From Chamaelirium japonicum (lineage: Eukaryota > Streptophyta > Magnoliopsida > Liliales > Melanthiaceae): 64,000 bases of DNA. The DNA lies in NCBI GenBank assembly GCA_947650365.1, contig OX393549.1, positions 95,442,195 to 95,506,194 on the forward strand, in the 5' to 3' direction. Made by a program: the position numbers and the translations under genes. Position 1 is the stretch's first letter. Each line of letters opens with the position of its first letter. Under the pieces are notes generated by a model, which saw only the letters and a program-made list of their open reading frames with translations, was not told the DNA's origin and made no database searches. This document shows positions 34,901-42,563 of this stretch, in pieces.

Positions 34901-35359
34901 ATTTATCAGTTAGAAATTATATTTTTCCTCAATTTCGATTGTTTTCATAACAGACAACATTTTATTGACATATGACCTGGAATTGATCGAAATTTGGCCC
35001 AAATCCAACGAATTTCCACCAAATTTTTTCCTTCAAAAATATAAAATTCCAACTGACATCCGAAAATTATTCTTTTTCTTTTTTTTTTTGACCAACTGAA
35101 AATGACATTTAAAACCTTGGTTGAAACATGTGATTAAGAATTCCACAAGAGAGAATTTGTGGAAATACCGAAGGTCCTTATTGCTTAGATCTAACCTTAG
35201 TCATTAATTCCTGTTCTAATTGACCTAAAGCATTAAGTACACAAGAAAAATAAGATGTCCAATCCATAACCATTGTTGATAGCACAAAAAAAAATAGATT
35301 GCAGATGAATCATGAACATACAACAATTACTGCACCTCTTTGAAGCTCCAATCTGACAT
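16942..35359 (-). CDS. LNK1: LNK1-type clock coactivator, seven coding exons over 18.4 kb
   Basis: LNK proteins are night-light-inducible nuclear coactivators; in Arabidopsis they bind RVE8/RVE4 and activate evening genes such as PRR5 and TOC1. Coding exons on the minus strand are 35359-35336, 29978-29392, 29286-28980, 28890-28801, 24268-23648, 23051-22909 and 17122-16942. Joined, they give 650 residues in one frame with matching splice phases (0, 2, 0, 0, 0, 2). Family blocks: start MSDWSFKE then an acidic patch ending [81 protein letters not shown]; and [20 protein letters not shown] near the C terminus. Exon 3 uses acceptor TTTTTGGAG, chosen because it restores FRNCD. The last 37 residues after HLLF do not match the usual ending (LLFHRP) and may read through an unrecognised intron. 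Donor of exon 1 is GTGCAG. No frame damage seen. Confidence 0.9.
17288..17635 (-). mobile_element. Complete TRIM (terminal-repeat retrotransposon in miniature)
   Basis: Two 109-bp LTRs (17288-17396 and 17527-17635) differ at only two positions (CCAGGT/CCGGGT and GGTGCC/GGTTCC). On the minus strand each begins TGTTGACGATAGTCCCACA and ends GTATCTAACA. Next to the 5' LTR is TGGTATCAGAGC (17526-17515), complementary to the 3' end of initiator tRNA-Met. Next to the 3' LTR is the purine tract GTGAGGGGGAG. A 5-bp duplication CACAC lies on both sides (17283-17287, 17636-17640). The 130-bp interior has no coding capacity. All hallmarks are present, so this is a young intact non-autonomous element. Confidence 0.95.
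17397..17526 (-). mobile_element. TRIM interior with PBS and PPT
   Basis: 130 bp between the LTRs. It contains GGAGCACGCGTGGCAAGGAT and the near copy AGAGCACGCATGGCAAGGCA, plus a GAGCAGGAGCAGGAG run. The initiator-Met PBS is at 17515-17526 and the PPT at about 17397-17407. No open frame for gag or pol is possible at this size. Confidence 0.9.
18235..20243 (+). pseudogene. 5'-truncated LINE (non-LTR retrotransposon) with dead reverse transcriptase
   Basis: The reading frame resumes inside the reverse transcriptase domain: [26 protein letters not shown], and the catalytic box as FADDTIFF. It continues through [36 protein letters not shown] and [19 protein letters not shown]. It ends in a zf-RVT module with [18 protein letters not shown] and WSIWRERN. 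The apurinic endonuclease half is missing. Stops interrupt the frame near 18672, 19752 and 19877. It finishes with a poly-A run at about 20229-20243, the signature of target-primed reverse transcription and 5' truncation. Clear flanking duplications were not found. Orientation is opposite to the host gene LNK1. Confidence 0.9.
20244..21289. other. Intron DNA between LINE and Ty3 remnant
   Basis: No domain recognised. A 121-codon plus-strand frame at 20350-20715 has no recognisable motif. A short stretch CCTATAAGGCTATAG near 20766 could belong to an old LTR, but no ends were found. Confidence 0.3.
21290..22060 (-). pseudogene. Ty3/gypsy pol remnant (RNase H and integrase)
   Basis: On the minus strand, pieces of a Ty3-type polyprotein follow in order. 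RNase H gives [22 protein letters not shown] and LNSDH, then [31 protein letters not shown] and ALSRRSHLL. Next comes the integrase zinc-binding region ([23 protein letters not shown]) and the start of the integrase core ([22 protein letters not shown]). Frameshifts and stops separate the blocks. LTRs were not located. The segment lies inside LNK1 intron 6 in the same orientation as the gene. Confidence 0.85.
22022..22160. repeat. Short dispersed repeat (GACTCGGTATCGACCAATA)
   Basis: This abuts the Ty3 RNase H remnant and carries CGGTATCGACC and CCGAGTCATACC words. A diverged relative with TATCGGCCGATACGGATCGG lies at about 32228-32325. Both are followed or preceded by AAACCATG/AAGGTTTAAAAC ends, suggesting one family of small non-autonomous elements. 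Confidence 0.4.
25240..25452 (+). pseudogene. Ty1-copia integrase fragment
   Basis: The frame gives [38 protein letters not shown] and EHKG, matching the conserved C-terminal integrase blocks of copia elements (AYLINRTPS, FGCTCFV, FLGYS..KGY). The intervening residues are scrambled and no further pol domain follows. It is a short relic inside LNK1 intron 4, antisense to the gene. Confidence 0.75.
27087..27430 (+). mobile_element. Helitron-like element, 5' end on the + strand
   Basis: The segment begins TCTATATAACATGGCACGG directly after an A, matching the 5' terminus shared with 45497 (+) and 55925 (-). It then has four imperfect tandem copies of a ~24-bp unit (CAAGCTGACTAGACAAAA). Next comes sequence matching, in reverse, the interior of the 55.3-55.9 kb Helitron (AATCAACGGGTGAT, CCCAGCCCATTTAAA, TGCACTAAACCTG, GCATCAACGGCTATAAACCC). 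A canonical hairpin plus CTAG 3' end was not found nearby, so the right boundary is uncertain. Confidence 0.6.
27431..28000. other. Unassigned DNA beyond the Helitron-like segment
   Basis: GC-rich from about 27660 to 27975, unlike the AT-rich intron around it. Open frames run on both strands (27780-27986 plus, 27713-27973 minus) with no recognised domain. It could be a gene fragment captured by the Helitron-like element. That is inference only. Confidence 0.25.
31670..31780 (+). repeat. Short tandem duplication (CTCAAACTAT(T/C)GTTGGAGTAG)
   Basis: The motif with TTGGAGTAGTTCAC occurs at about 31689 and again at about 31744, period near 55 bp. Two copies only, in non-coding intron DNA. Confidence 0.5.
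33176..33570. mobile_element. Near-full-length palindromic MITE in LNK1 intron 1
   Basis: Left-arm words TTCAGATTTAGAATTTTAAA, TTCTAAAAGCAATATTAGGA, GGACTACGCTAGTGTC, CAGTC and GGCTAATGTAGCC reappear in reverse-complement order on the right (GGTTACATTAGCC, GGCTAGTGTAGTCC, TCTAATATTGCTTTTAGAA, AGAATTCTGAATCTGAA). The arms are about 190 bp each with a small central loop, giving a long foldback. No coding capacity. A target duplication could not be fixed. Transcripts of the intron would form a long hairpin. Confidence 0.7.
33739..34190. repeat. G-rich minisatellite, ~57-60-bp unit, about 7 copies
   Basis: The repeating pattern is GTCACTTTCT..., a (T/G)AG(A/G)AGGGGG block, CTTCACG(T/A)T and TGCTGAGTAGGAGGGAGG. 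Copies begin near 33750, 33810, 33865, 33925, 33985 and 34045, then degrade. G runs reach nine or more bases. It lies inside LNK1 intron 1. Confidence 0.7.
34448..34680 (-). mobile_element. Copia LTR fragment with initiator-Met PBS
   Basis: GCTCTGATACCA at 34448-34459 is the reverse complement of TGGTATCAGAGC, the tRNA-Met PBS. The sequence to its right (AGGATAGAGAGAGATAAGGA, GGCTAGGGTTTTGG, CCAATATATAG) would be the 5' LTR of a minus-strand element. To its left lies non-coding leader-like DNA (to about 34200). No TG..CA ends or second LTR were resolved. Confidence 0.45.
34690..35115. repeat. Dispersed repeat copy B (paired with 10050-10470)
   Basis: It shares with copy A the ordered blocks AAAATCATCGAAATG, GAAATGTCGGCCGAAA, TTTATTGAC, TTCCTTCAAAAATATA and GACATTTAAAACCTTG, in the same orientation on the + strand. 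Divergence is substantial, so both are old. The family sits in an intron in both places. Confidence 0.6.
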
Positions 35360-35701
35360 CTTCTTCGAATACTCTAGATCAGACCAAAATCTCTCGAATC
35401 TGTCGAACCCAATCTCTTAATTACCTCATGCACGACCCTCCTCTATAATCCTGCAAGGCAAATTAGTATAGAAAAAAATAATCAGGAAATAATCAAGCAT
35501 CAAGCACCAAATTATCAAGTGAATCCCTAAACTCAGCTCACTCAAAAAAAAAAAAAAACTAATCTCAGCACAACCTTCTTCGAGACAATCAGCTCAAGAA
35601 CTCCAAGATAGAAGCTTCAAGAGAAGAGAAGTAAAGCTGAGGGAGACCTATGTTCCAGAAACCCTAACCCTAGATGGAGGCCGGATGGGAATCGGCTTCA
35701 G

Positions 35702-35746
<45 letters not shown>

Positions 35747-35750
35747 CTTC
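35360..35750 (-). promoter_or_regulatory. LNK1: LNK1 5' UTR with leader intron and a two-codon uORF
   Basis: Upstream of the ATG the minus strand reads as exon back to acceptor CCTTGCAG (exon starts 35450). The next exon would end at 35575 (AAGAAG before GTTGTG), giving a 124-base leader intron. A long TC tract on the plus strand (GA on the minus) at 35705-35743 stands near the expected start of transcription. ATG-AGG-TAA at 35439-35431 would be a minimal upstream ORF. All of this is read from splice consensus only. Confidence 0.5.
35705..35743. repeat. (TC)n microsatellite at the LNK1 5' end
   Basis: A near-pure TC tract of about 39 bp. GA/CT tracts are frequent at plant 5' UTRs and can bind BPC factors. 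Confidence 0.85.
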
Positions 35751-35808
35751 CTAAACTTTTTTTTTTTTTTTTGGGTAGCATTTCCCTCCTCTTAAATGAG
35801 GACCGGGA

Positions 35809-35990
35809 AGGGATGTCTGGACGCGTGGCACGAGGTGGGCGCCGGTGGGGCTCGCACATCTCCCAACTCGTGGACGAGACGAAGGGTGGTGGGGCCCGGC
35901 AGGGCATGTCTCGACGCGTGGCACGAGGTGGGCGCTGGTGGGGCCCGCACCTCCCCCAACTCGGGGACGAGACGGAAGGGGATGGGATCA
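35809..35990. repeat. 93-bp tandem duplication in the LNK1 upstream region
   Basis: ACGCGTGGCACGAGGTGGGC occurs at 35821 and again at 35914, followed in both by GGTGGGGC(T/C)CGCAC and AACTCG.GGACGAGACG. Two copies, few mismatches, GC-rich. Because the period is a multiple of three, open frames on both strands run through it. Confidence 0.75.
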
Positions 35991-36104
35991 GATCAGTTAC
36001 TGAATTCCTATTGGCTCCTGGGTCCGAAGGTTCGGTCGATTTTAGTGGCGGAGAACGGTCCTGCGCTCCAAGTGGGGGCCCAGTTCGGCCCGCTAAAACT
36101 ACCA

Positions 36105-36147
36105 CACGTGCGGTGCCTCAGCTCTCTTGCAGCGTCCGCGTCACGTG
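36105..36147. promoter_or_regulatory. Two G-boxes upstream of LNK1
   Basis: CACGTG at 36105-36110 (in CACACGTGCGG) and at 36142-36147 (in GTCACGTGATC), about 700 bp upstream of the LNK1 start codon. LNK genes are light-induced, and HY5/PIF-type factors bind G-boxes. I did not find an evening element (AAAATATCT) in this stretch. Function is inferred. Confidence 0.45.
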
Positions 36148-36249
36148 ATCGAGTTGTGGATAACCCTACAAAAACATACATCACTGTCGGATTCACTCCC
36201 CGTTGAGAGTTCGACTCCTCTGCCGTTCGTCCTTTCGCACAATTCATTC

Positions 36250-38620
36250 GATTTGTGACGTGTCATATATCACAGCCCGTGACGGATCCAATATTTTTTC
36301 TCAGGAGACATAATTATTAAAAAGTAACTATAATCGTTGCCTCACAGTCGAAGGCTTCGGCATACCGCATGACAACTTTCCTACCATTCGTTCGATCGCG
36401 CAACAAAAGACCTATTAGGATTTTACCTCGAGTGGAAGAAAATTTTAATCCTCAGAATTCTTCGAAAATTTGGAGCTGTAACTGAACAACTCGATTAAGG
36501 TGCACGGGTTGTACTGTGGGCATCGAAATTAGCCCACGGGTCGAACCCGATTTTTACACAAAAAAAATAGGCCCACACCCAACGGCCTTCGGGTCGAACC
36601 CGATTTGTACACGAAAAATGGGCTTGCACTCGATGACCTTCGGGTCGAACCCGACTCGCTCATGCAACTTGGGCCCGCACACAACGGCCCGCATGCACAC
36701 TCGGCCCGCACACAACGGCCCGCATGCACACTCGGCCCACACACAACGGCCCTCATGCGAAATTGGGCCCGCACACGAATGGCCCGCATGCGAACTCGGC
36801 CCGCGTGCAAACCCAATTCGCGCATCGCGGCCCAACTTGAAGCAAACGGGTCCCACCGGACCCGCGACTCGAACACAAAGAGGGGGGCCCACCGGCCCCC
36901 CCCTCTTGAAAACCGTGCCTCCCTCATCAAAGAAAGGTGGGGCCGGCCATAAAAGAAAAAGAAAAGAAAAGAAAAGAAAAAGAAAAAGAAAAGAAAAGAA
37001 AAGAAGAAAAAAATCAAAACCGCCTTGATGCGGGGGGAGGTGGCGTGGACGTCTACACAACCGTAGATCCGTGACGATCCCTCGATCCAACGGACAAGAT
37101 GACGTTGTGTCGCCATCCGATCCAAAAGTGCAACAAAAATAACAACTCGATCTTTAAAGATCGAGTCACATCTAGCCCATAACCACTCCAACTAAAAAGG
37201 AGGAAATCGGGTTTGTTTCCCCAAATAAGGGAACGATATCTCGATGGTTATGAGGGGAGATATTGGAGGAAACAAAAAGATTTCAGCAATATCTCCCCCA
37301 ACCGCCCCCCTTTGCCTATAAATAGAAGGGGTCGGGGAAGGCATCAAAGGGCCGAAAAGCTGAAGACGAAAGAGCGCTACGAAGAAGCTCTAACGCTTGA
37401 AGACCGAAGGCTTCACGAGGCACGGCAAGCATATCCTACGGGAGTCCTTAGCCCTTCAAGTCCTCATCAACGTGAAGACCTTGCACTCGAAGGTCAAAGC
37501 TTCGACTCCTCGCACGAAGAAGAAAGCGTGGAGAAGAAGACCCGGAGCCGTCATCACCCGATCGCTCCAACGATCTTCATCAGCTCCGAAGACGCCATAA
37601 GCAAAGGCCGGAGAAGAAGATCGAAGCCGACAACACCCGTCGTCTTCAAAGGCATCAACTCCTTGCACGAAGAAGAAAGCCGGGAGAAGAAGGCCTGAAG
37701 CCGGTGCTACCCCTGCCGCCTTCGTCAACGAAAACCGACGCTACAACCGTCGTGTTGAAGCCGGTACTACACCCGCCGTCTTCATCAACAAAAGTCGACG
37801 CTACAACCGTCGCACGGGGATCGGTGCTACACCCGCCGTCTTCATCAACAAAAGCCGACGCTACAACCGTCGCACAAGGATCGGTGCTACCCCCACCGAG
37901 AAGCCAAGCCGACGCCACAACCGTTGAGGAAGCCGGAAGAATAAAGAAGCCCTGAAAAAGTAGCCATCGCAGTTCAAGAAGATCGAGTCAAAGCCGAAGT
38001 CAAAGCCAACGCCAGAAGCCAAAGCAGACGCACCGGTAAAGCCCGCGCTAAAGCAACGCACGTGCCAAAGCCAAGCAACGACGACGGTTACGAGCAAAGC
38101 ACCGCACGTTCTAGCCGATACGACGCGAAGTCCGGAAGAACTAAAGCATCGCAAGTCTCTACCCGCCTACGTTCAAGCGCAAGCGCCAAAGCAAAGCAAA
38201 CGCCAGAGCCACACCAAAGCTACGCCAAAGCCGAAAGCTAAAGCCAAAGCCGACGCAAAAAGCACGATCGACGCCGCGAACCGACGATCAAGGACGCCGA
38301 GGTCGAGCAAGGATCGAGGAAGACACGAAGACCGAGGAACGAAGCCCAAAGCCTCCCTAGCCGAGAAAGCGCGAAGCACGGACGGGACAAAATCGACGGC
38401 AGAAACTCCTTAGCCTCTCAAAAACCCTCACCCTGTAAAGACCTCTGTCCTGGGCAACCCCTTCAGAGCTCTCGCACGAATACCACGTGGAGACGCGGAT
38501 CAAAGGGACCCTCCAGAGGATCTCTCCCACAATCTCCTGATCAAAGAAAATTTGTAATCTCGTGTGATCCGCAATAAAGGCGCCACGAATCTTTTTCCGC
38601 GACCACATGTACATAATAGA
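36250..38620 (+). repeat. Repeat-rich region, possible long LTR with TATA box and internal arrays
   Basis: Three repeat types follow each other. At 36530-36800 short units of GGCCCGCACACAACGGCCCG type occur. At 37400-37700 there are paired copies of a stretch with GCACGAAGAAGAAAGC and GAGAAGAAG. At 37700-37925 lies an exact 60-bp periodicity. CCTATAAATAGAAGGG at about 37313 is a good TATA box, and the run-up (CCCCAACCGCCC) and downstream GAAGACGAAAGAGCG look like an LTR promoter. TG..CA ends, PBS and a second LTR were not located. Frames open across it have no domains. Confidence 0.4.
37703..37922 (+). repeat. 60-bp tandem repeat, about 3.7 copies
   Basis: CTACAACCGTCG begins at 37741, 37801 and 37861, a period of exactly 60. 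Each unit also has GGT(G/A)CTAC.CCCGCCG(T/C)CTTC and TCAACAAAAG(T/C)CGACG. The multiple-of-three period lets open frames run through on both strands (for example 83 codons plus, 87 codons minus), giving a repeated 20-residue pattern that is probably not a protein. Confidence 0.75.
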
Positions 38621-39370
38621 CCAGATCTTTTTTTTTTTCCGGGTGGAGGGGGTATTTCATATGTTCCCACAAAAACCTGTAAATAGGTCACGATTTCCAC
38701 TCGATTCTCTTTCACTAAGAGGCATGTGATGAACTTTGCGGGGATGCCACGTGTGCGGGTAGTGGCAGACGGTAGTGGATGTCGGCCGGACAGTAGTGGG
38801 CATTGGTGGCCAACAACGGGTGGTGGCCGGCCGTGCGTCGCACATACGGGTCGTGGGCGGCGGTGACGGATGGCCCATGTGGTGGTGGGGTGGTGGTCGG
38901 CGGCATGGTGGTGGACATTGATTGGCAGGGGTTGGTGGCCGATGGGGCAGTTGCGACTGGTGGGGGCCACCTCCGTGTGAAGTTAGCAACCAAAAGTTGA
39001 CAAACAAGCTAGAATTGCTCTTTTTTTTTGATAAATTACACTTGGCTCCCCTCCCCTGCTGAAGTTTAGCTCAAAAACATTTTAACCCCCCTATAGTTAA
39101 AAAATAACATTTTGAAACCCCCCCCCCCCCCCCCCACCCATTCAATTCAGTTTCGATAAGATAAAAATTATCAAATGAGAAAATCAAGTAGTTGACAAAA
39201 GGGGTATTGTGCTAACATTTCAGGCTTTAGGGAGTGATTTGGAACAAAATTAACTATAGGGGTTACATGTTTTTGAGCTAAATGTCAAGGGGGTAAGTGT
39301 AACTTAACTTTGCTTTTTTCAAAGTGAGGAGGGCTTGAGCCCCCCCCCCCCCCCCCCCCTCGAGCCCTAT
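38621..39370. mobile_element. Inverted-repeat element and C-rich tracts
   Basis: At 39030-39110 the sequence TTACACTTGGCTCCCC, AGTTTAGCTCAAAAACAT and CCCCCTATAGTTA appears. At 39245-39310 its reverse complement returns (CTATAGGGGTTACATG, TTTTTGAGCTAAATGTCAAG, GGGGGTAAGTGTAA). This is a foldback element of about 280 bp. A 19-base C run sits inside it and another follows at 39341. From 38740 to 38990 a G-rich stretch with GGTGG words is low-complexity only. Confidence 0.55.
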
Positions 39371-39475
39371 GTAGGTCCGCCCCTGATCACAGCCGTCCGA
39401 TGGAGATACATTGGAGCTGAGTGCTGTGTATTTTTGGGGTGCGTGCCATCGCGCAACTTTGATATACGCTGGGTC

Positions 39476-39634
39476 GAGAAATGCTATTCAGCCCGATTGG
39501 CGTGGCAGCGTACTACTAGTGGTGCAAAGGATTTAAATGTTGCTAGTGAGTTTCAACAACCAGTTGTACGCTGCCACATCAATCGAACTGACGGAGTCGA
39601 AAAAACTTTCGAGCTGAATAGCATTTCTCATGCT
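39476..39634. mobile_element. Small MITE with AGAAATGCTATTCAGC ends
   Basis: The left end CGAGAAATGCTATTCAGCC and right end GAGCTGAATAGCATTTCTC are inverted repeats. Inner words GGCAGCGTAC and GTACGCTGCC also pair. Total about 158 bp. A related but more diverged segment lies at about 39945-40080 (GATTGACGTGGCAC, CAATCGGGCTGAAG, GGCTGAAAAGTATTTT). Confidence 0.6.
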
Positions 39635-40224
39635 GGGTCCTGAGTGAATCGAGAGAAAGAGCGAACCGCAGAGGAGTCAAACTCCCTGTTTGAAGGGTGG
39701 ACCATCCTTAGCCGTGGATGTAGGCACCCGAAGGATGACTCGCACTAGGTCCTAAATTTTGTGAGCCCCATCGTCTACATCCATGACTAACTGCAATCCT
39801 CCTTAAGGATGAGTGCTTCTATCCTTTGCCCATATCCATTCAGTTCATTCATGTTATCCAGAACAATTTGAAAATGGAAGGGATCCGTAATCCGTATCAA
39901 TCCATAGAAATGTGTTGACTCAATACGAAGCGTTTCCTTAATGGTCAGCCTGATTGACGTGGCACCGATCAGATATTTTGCTTGTCAGTCGGGTTAAATA
40001 CTATTCATTGATCGGGATAGGGTGCAACGGTCGGCTATGATTAGGACACGTCAATCGGGCTGAAGTTTCTGGCTGAAAAGTATTTTCCCCATCCACATCC
40101 ATTGCGTTTTGCGGGGTTTTGTCCTCTTGAGCTGGTGTCGGCCAAACTTGTTTTGTTTTTTGAAAGGCTGTCGGCCAAACTTAAGGCGACAGCCAAAAAG
40201 TCCTGTGTGAGGTCTACATTAATT

Positions 40225-40375
40225 CTCCACTTCCTACCCAAAAAAACAAATTCTCACCGAGTACATATCTCCTCCAGTTGGTCGGCCCCGGTTTGTGGGC
40301 CCGCACACATCACAGCCGCATAATGGTGCCAGGCCCACCGACCGGGGTCGATCGATTGGAGGAGATTTGAACTCA
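40225..40375. mobile_element. Short palindromic repeat around CTCCTCCAGTTGGTCGG
   Basis: CTCCTCCAGTTGGTCGG on the left pairs with CCGACCGGGG...ATTGGAGGAG on the right. The core contains GGTTTGTGGGCCCGCACACA and CATCACAGCCG. A related segment with GGTCTGTGGGCCC, CATCACAGCCGTA and GACCGACCGACCG lies near 2440-2570. Confidence 0.45.
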
Positions 40376-40451
40376 TTCCGTCCACACTCAATAGTTTTGG
40401 GTAGATAAGTATGCGTGCCGAATCGGACATTTGGGTCGAATATTAAGTTAA

Positions 40452-40629
40452 GAGTAATGATATTCGAACAATCTCCATCGACAAAGACATTGACAAACCA
40501 GACCTAAGAAGTGGTGGCAGAGCTCTCATGCATGCCAAATCAACACTTGGGGCCTAGGGCCCCCCACCACTTCATGGGTCTACTTTGTCAATGTGTTTGT
40601 CGACTGAGATTGTTCGAATATCATTGCTC
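40452..40629. mobile_element. Mutator-like MITE with 9-bp target-site duplication
   Basis: Terminal inverted repeats of about 45 bp start GAG(T/C)AATGATATTCGAAC and AATCTC on both ends, with few mismatches. Both flanks carry the identical 9-mer TTAAGTTAA (40443-40451 and 40630-40638). A 9-bp duplication and long TIRs are characteristic of Mutator-like elements. The 178-bp element has no coding capacity and its interior is itself palindromic. Confidence 0.9.
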
Positions 40630-40639
40630 TTAAGTTAAT

Positions 40640-41848
40640 TCTTATGAGAAATGCAGACGGCTATAGAAGAGGCCACGTGGCTAGACAAGCTGACACAAGC
40701 TGTTTTCTCCCGAATTTTTATTTTCTATTAATTATTAAAAAAAAATTCAATGAGTGCCACGTGGACCCACAATTGCTATGGGATTGCCGCAACCTTCTCC
40801 AGGGCTCCATTTTATATGAGTTTTTTATTCCTTTAGTGTCGAGTCCATATATAAATCCCTGAATATATTCATCCTGAACCACGGTGATACCTTGGTTCGG
40901 GGTCCAACCATCAATGCTTGTTATTTTCGTCCAAATGGATAGTTTCGGATTGTTGAGATCTGCATGGCACCGGGTGAACCCCAAGGGGCTCCCATCATAA
41001 GGGCCGGGTGATCGAACGGGTCAGGACATGTGTCGATGGCTGGACCCCGAATTATGGTGATTCTATGGTTCAAGGCAACTATTTTAAGTCATTCGATCCG
41101 TATATGAAATATCTTAAATTATTTATTGATCTCCACCAATCATATGATATTACTGGCGTAACAGAATAAAGAATATTTAAAAAGGGAAAATTAGTGAGCA
41201 ATCTCTATAAATAAGTTCATTTTAAGGTTAAAAACGGCTACTATTGTTTGCCTTTAACATTAAGTCCCTCTGAACCATTATCTATTGTGTACATAATAAT
41301 ATCTTTACACACAACCACAACACTTGCATCTCATCCATACCCTTTTTACATTCAAGCTGACTATTCTTTTTCCTAATCCATGGATCTGATATGAAATGAT
41401 ATTTGCTCACATCTTTATTGTAGCTTGGAACTTGTTATAGGGACTTATCATTAAGATCCCCAAAGGATACAAAAATTATGATCATGATTTAATTAGTAAT
41501 AAAGTCTTTAGTAAGGATTTCGAATTCTTATGTGGGTTTGCACGGTTCTTTTGCTCAGCTCTCCTTCGTTATATAGCTAGGTTGTCCCAGATTCCAGTGG
41601 AAAACATGTGCCCCCTATGCGTAATCGGTTCCCTGTTACAATACTTAGTTTTGATATAAAAATATAAAAACCCAAACATCCACTGTTAAGGCCAGCCAAG
41701 CACGGAGTTGGTGATCACGATCACCACCCCTAGCTTGCGTGCATCGATCGGTCTCCAGTGGGTCGTAGTCGATGATCCTCCCACCTGATTGAATCGGAGG
41801 AGATCGTTGATCTGATCACGGTCACGATTGAGACTGGCGCTCTGATAC
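40640..41848. other. Intergenic DNA
   Basis: Two GCCACGTGG-type words (near 40671 and 40756) are present. No coding region or defined element was recognised. The segment 41680-41848 would be the leader of the LTR element to its right (see next entry). Confidence 0.35.
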
Positions 41849-42243
41849 CATGTTATTTTTCAAGACCTCTGAATCGCAAAACAGTGAATCGGAGGATACA
41901 TCTTTATCAACAACAATGAACTTGAGAGCAATGAACCAATGCCGAAAGTGATGTTTTTTACTATCCTAAAGTAATCCGTGGAGATGATGGATCCTAGCCT
42001 CCTGTTCTCCAAACGCACGACAGATATAATGCTTAGATAGGGGTCATCCACGCTTATCTATTAAAGGCATGCATTAGGGTTTCCCACTCCATTAAGGAAA
42101 CCTTAACACGAGGATGGCCATATGATTAGAAAAAAGGGAGATAACACCCTTTAATTTCCCAAGCCCATATCTAACCAGGACTGGGCTTGGGTGGTCGATC
42201 AGGTGGGCCCCCAGTCGGTTAGTACATGAGCCAGAATCCAACA
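41837..42243 (-). mobile_element. LTR with adjacent initiator-Met PBS
   Basis: On the minus strand 42243-41849 starts TGTTGGATTCTGGC and ends AAAAATAACA, followed at once by TGGTATCAGAGC (the tRNA-Met PBS, about 41848-41837). This is the canonical 5' LTR plus PBS arrangement. The matching 3' LTR and polypurine tract were not found, so the element is truncated after roughly 150 bp of leader. Confidence 0.6.
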
Positions 42244-42563
42244 TCAATCACCTCTGAACAAACCACAATGACAAGCTTAACTCAAACATGCAGAATTGAA
42301 GTCCTCGAACCACCCAAAATTGACCCAACTAGTGCCCATACCTTAGAGATCGGATTGAGTTAAATTAAAAAGGGAGGGGTAGAACTGTGAGATATATGAG
42401 TTTAGGGTTAAAAGAATAAACCCTAAACCCATCTCTCGAAAAACCTGCCCCCTGACCCATGCCGATCGATAGGGAAGCTTATGGCCATCACTGCAAGCAG
42501 CATCGGGTCGTACCGCATGGCATTTGGCATCCCGTCCTGTCAGGGTGTGCGGCACACACAGCT

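Larger units (their letters stand above)
29979..35335 (-). other. LNK1: LNK1 intron 1 (5.4 kb)
   Basis: The donor GTGCAG follows the MSDWSFKE exon and the acceptor TTCATGCAG precedes LENIACYEF. Contents: a poly-T/poly-G low-complexity patch at 30650-30710, AT-rich DNA to 32200, a small dispersed repeat at 32228-32325, an old open stretch at about 32420-32590 without recognised domain, a palindromic MITE (33176-33570), a G-rich minisatellite (33739-34190), an LTR-type PBS (34448-34459) and a dispersed repeat copy (34690-35115). Confidence 0.75.

Noticed and set aside
36529..37191. Long overlapping frames (170-220 codons) on both strands
   Set aside because: They arise from tandem GGCCCGCACACAACGG repeats and an AAAAG run; no domain, no codon pattern, both strands open equally.
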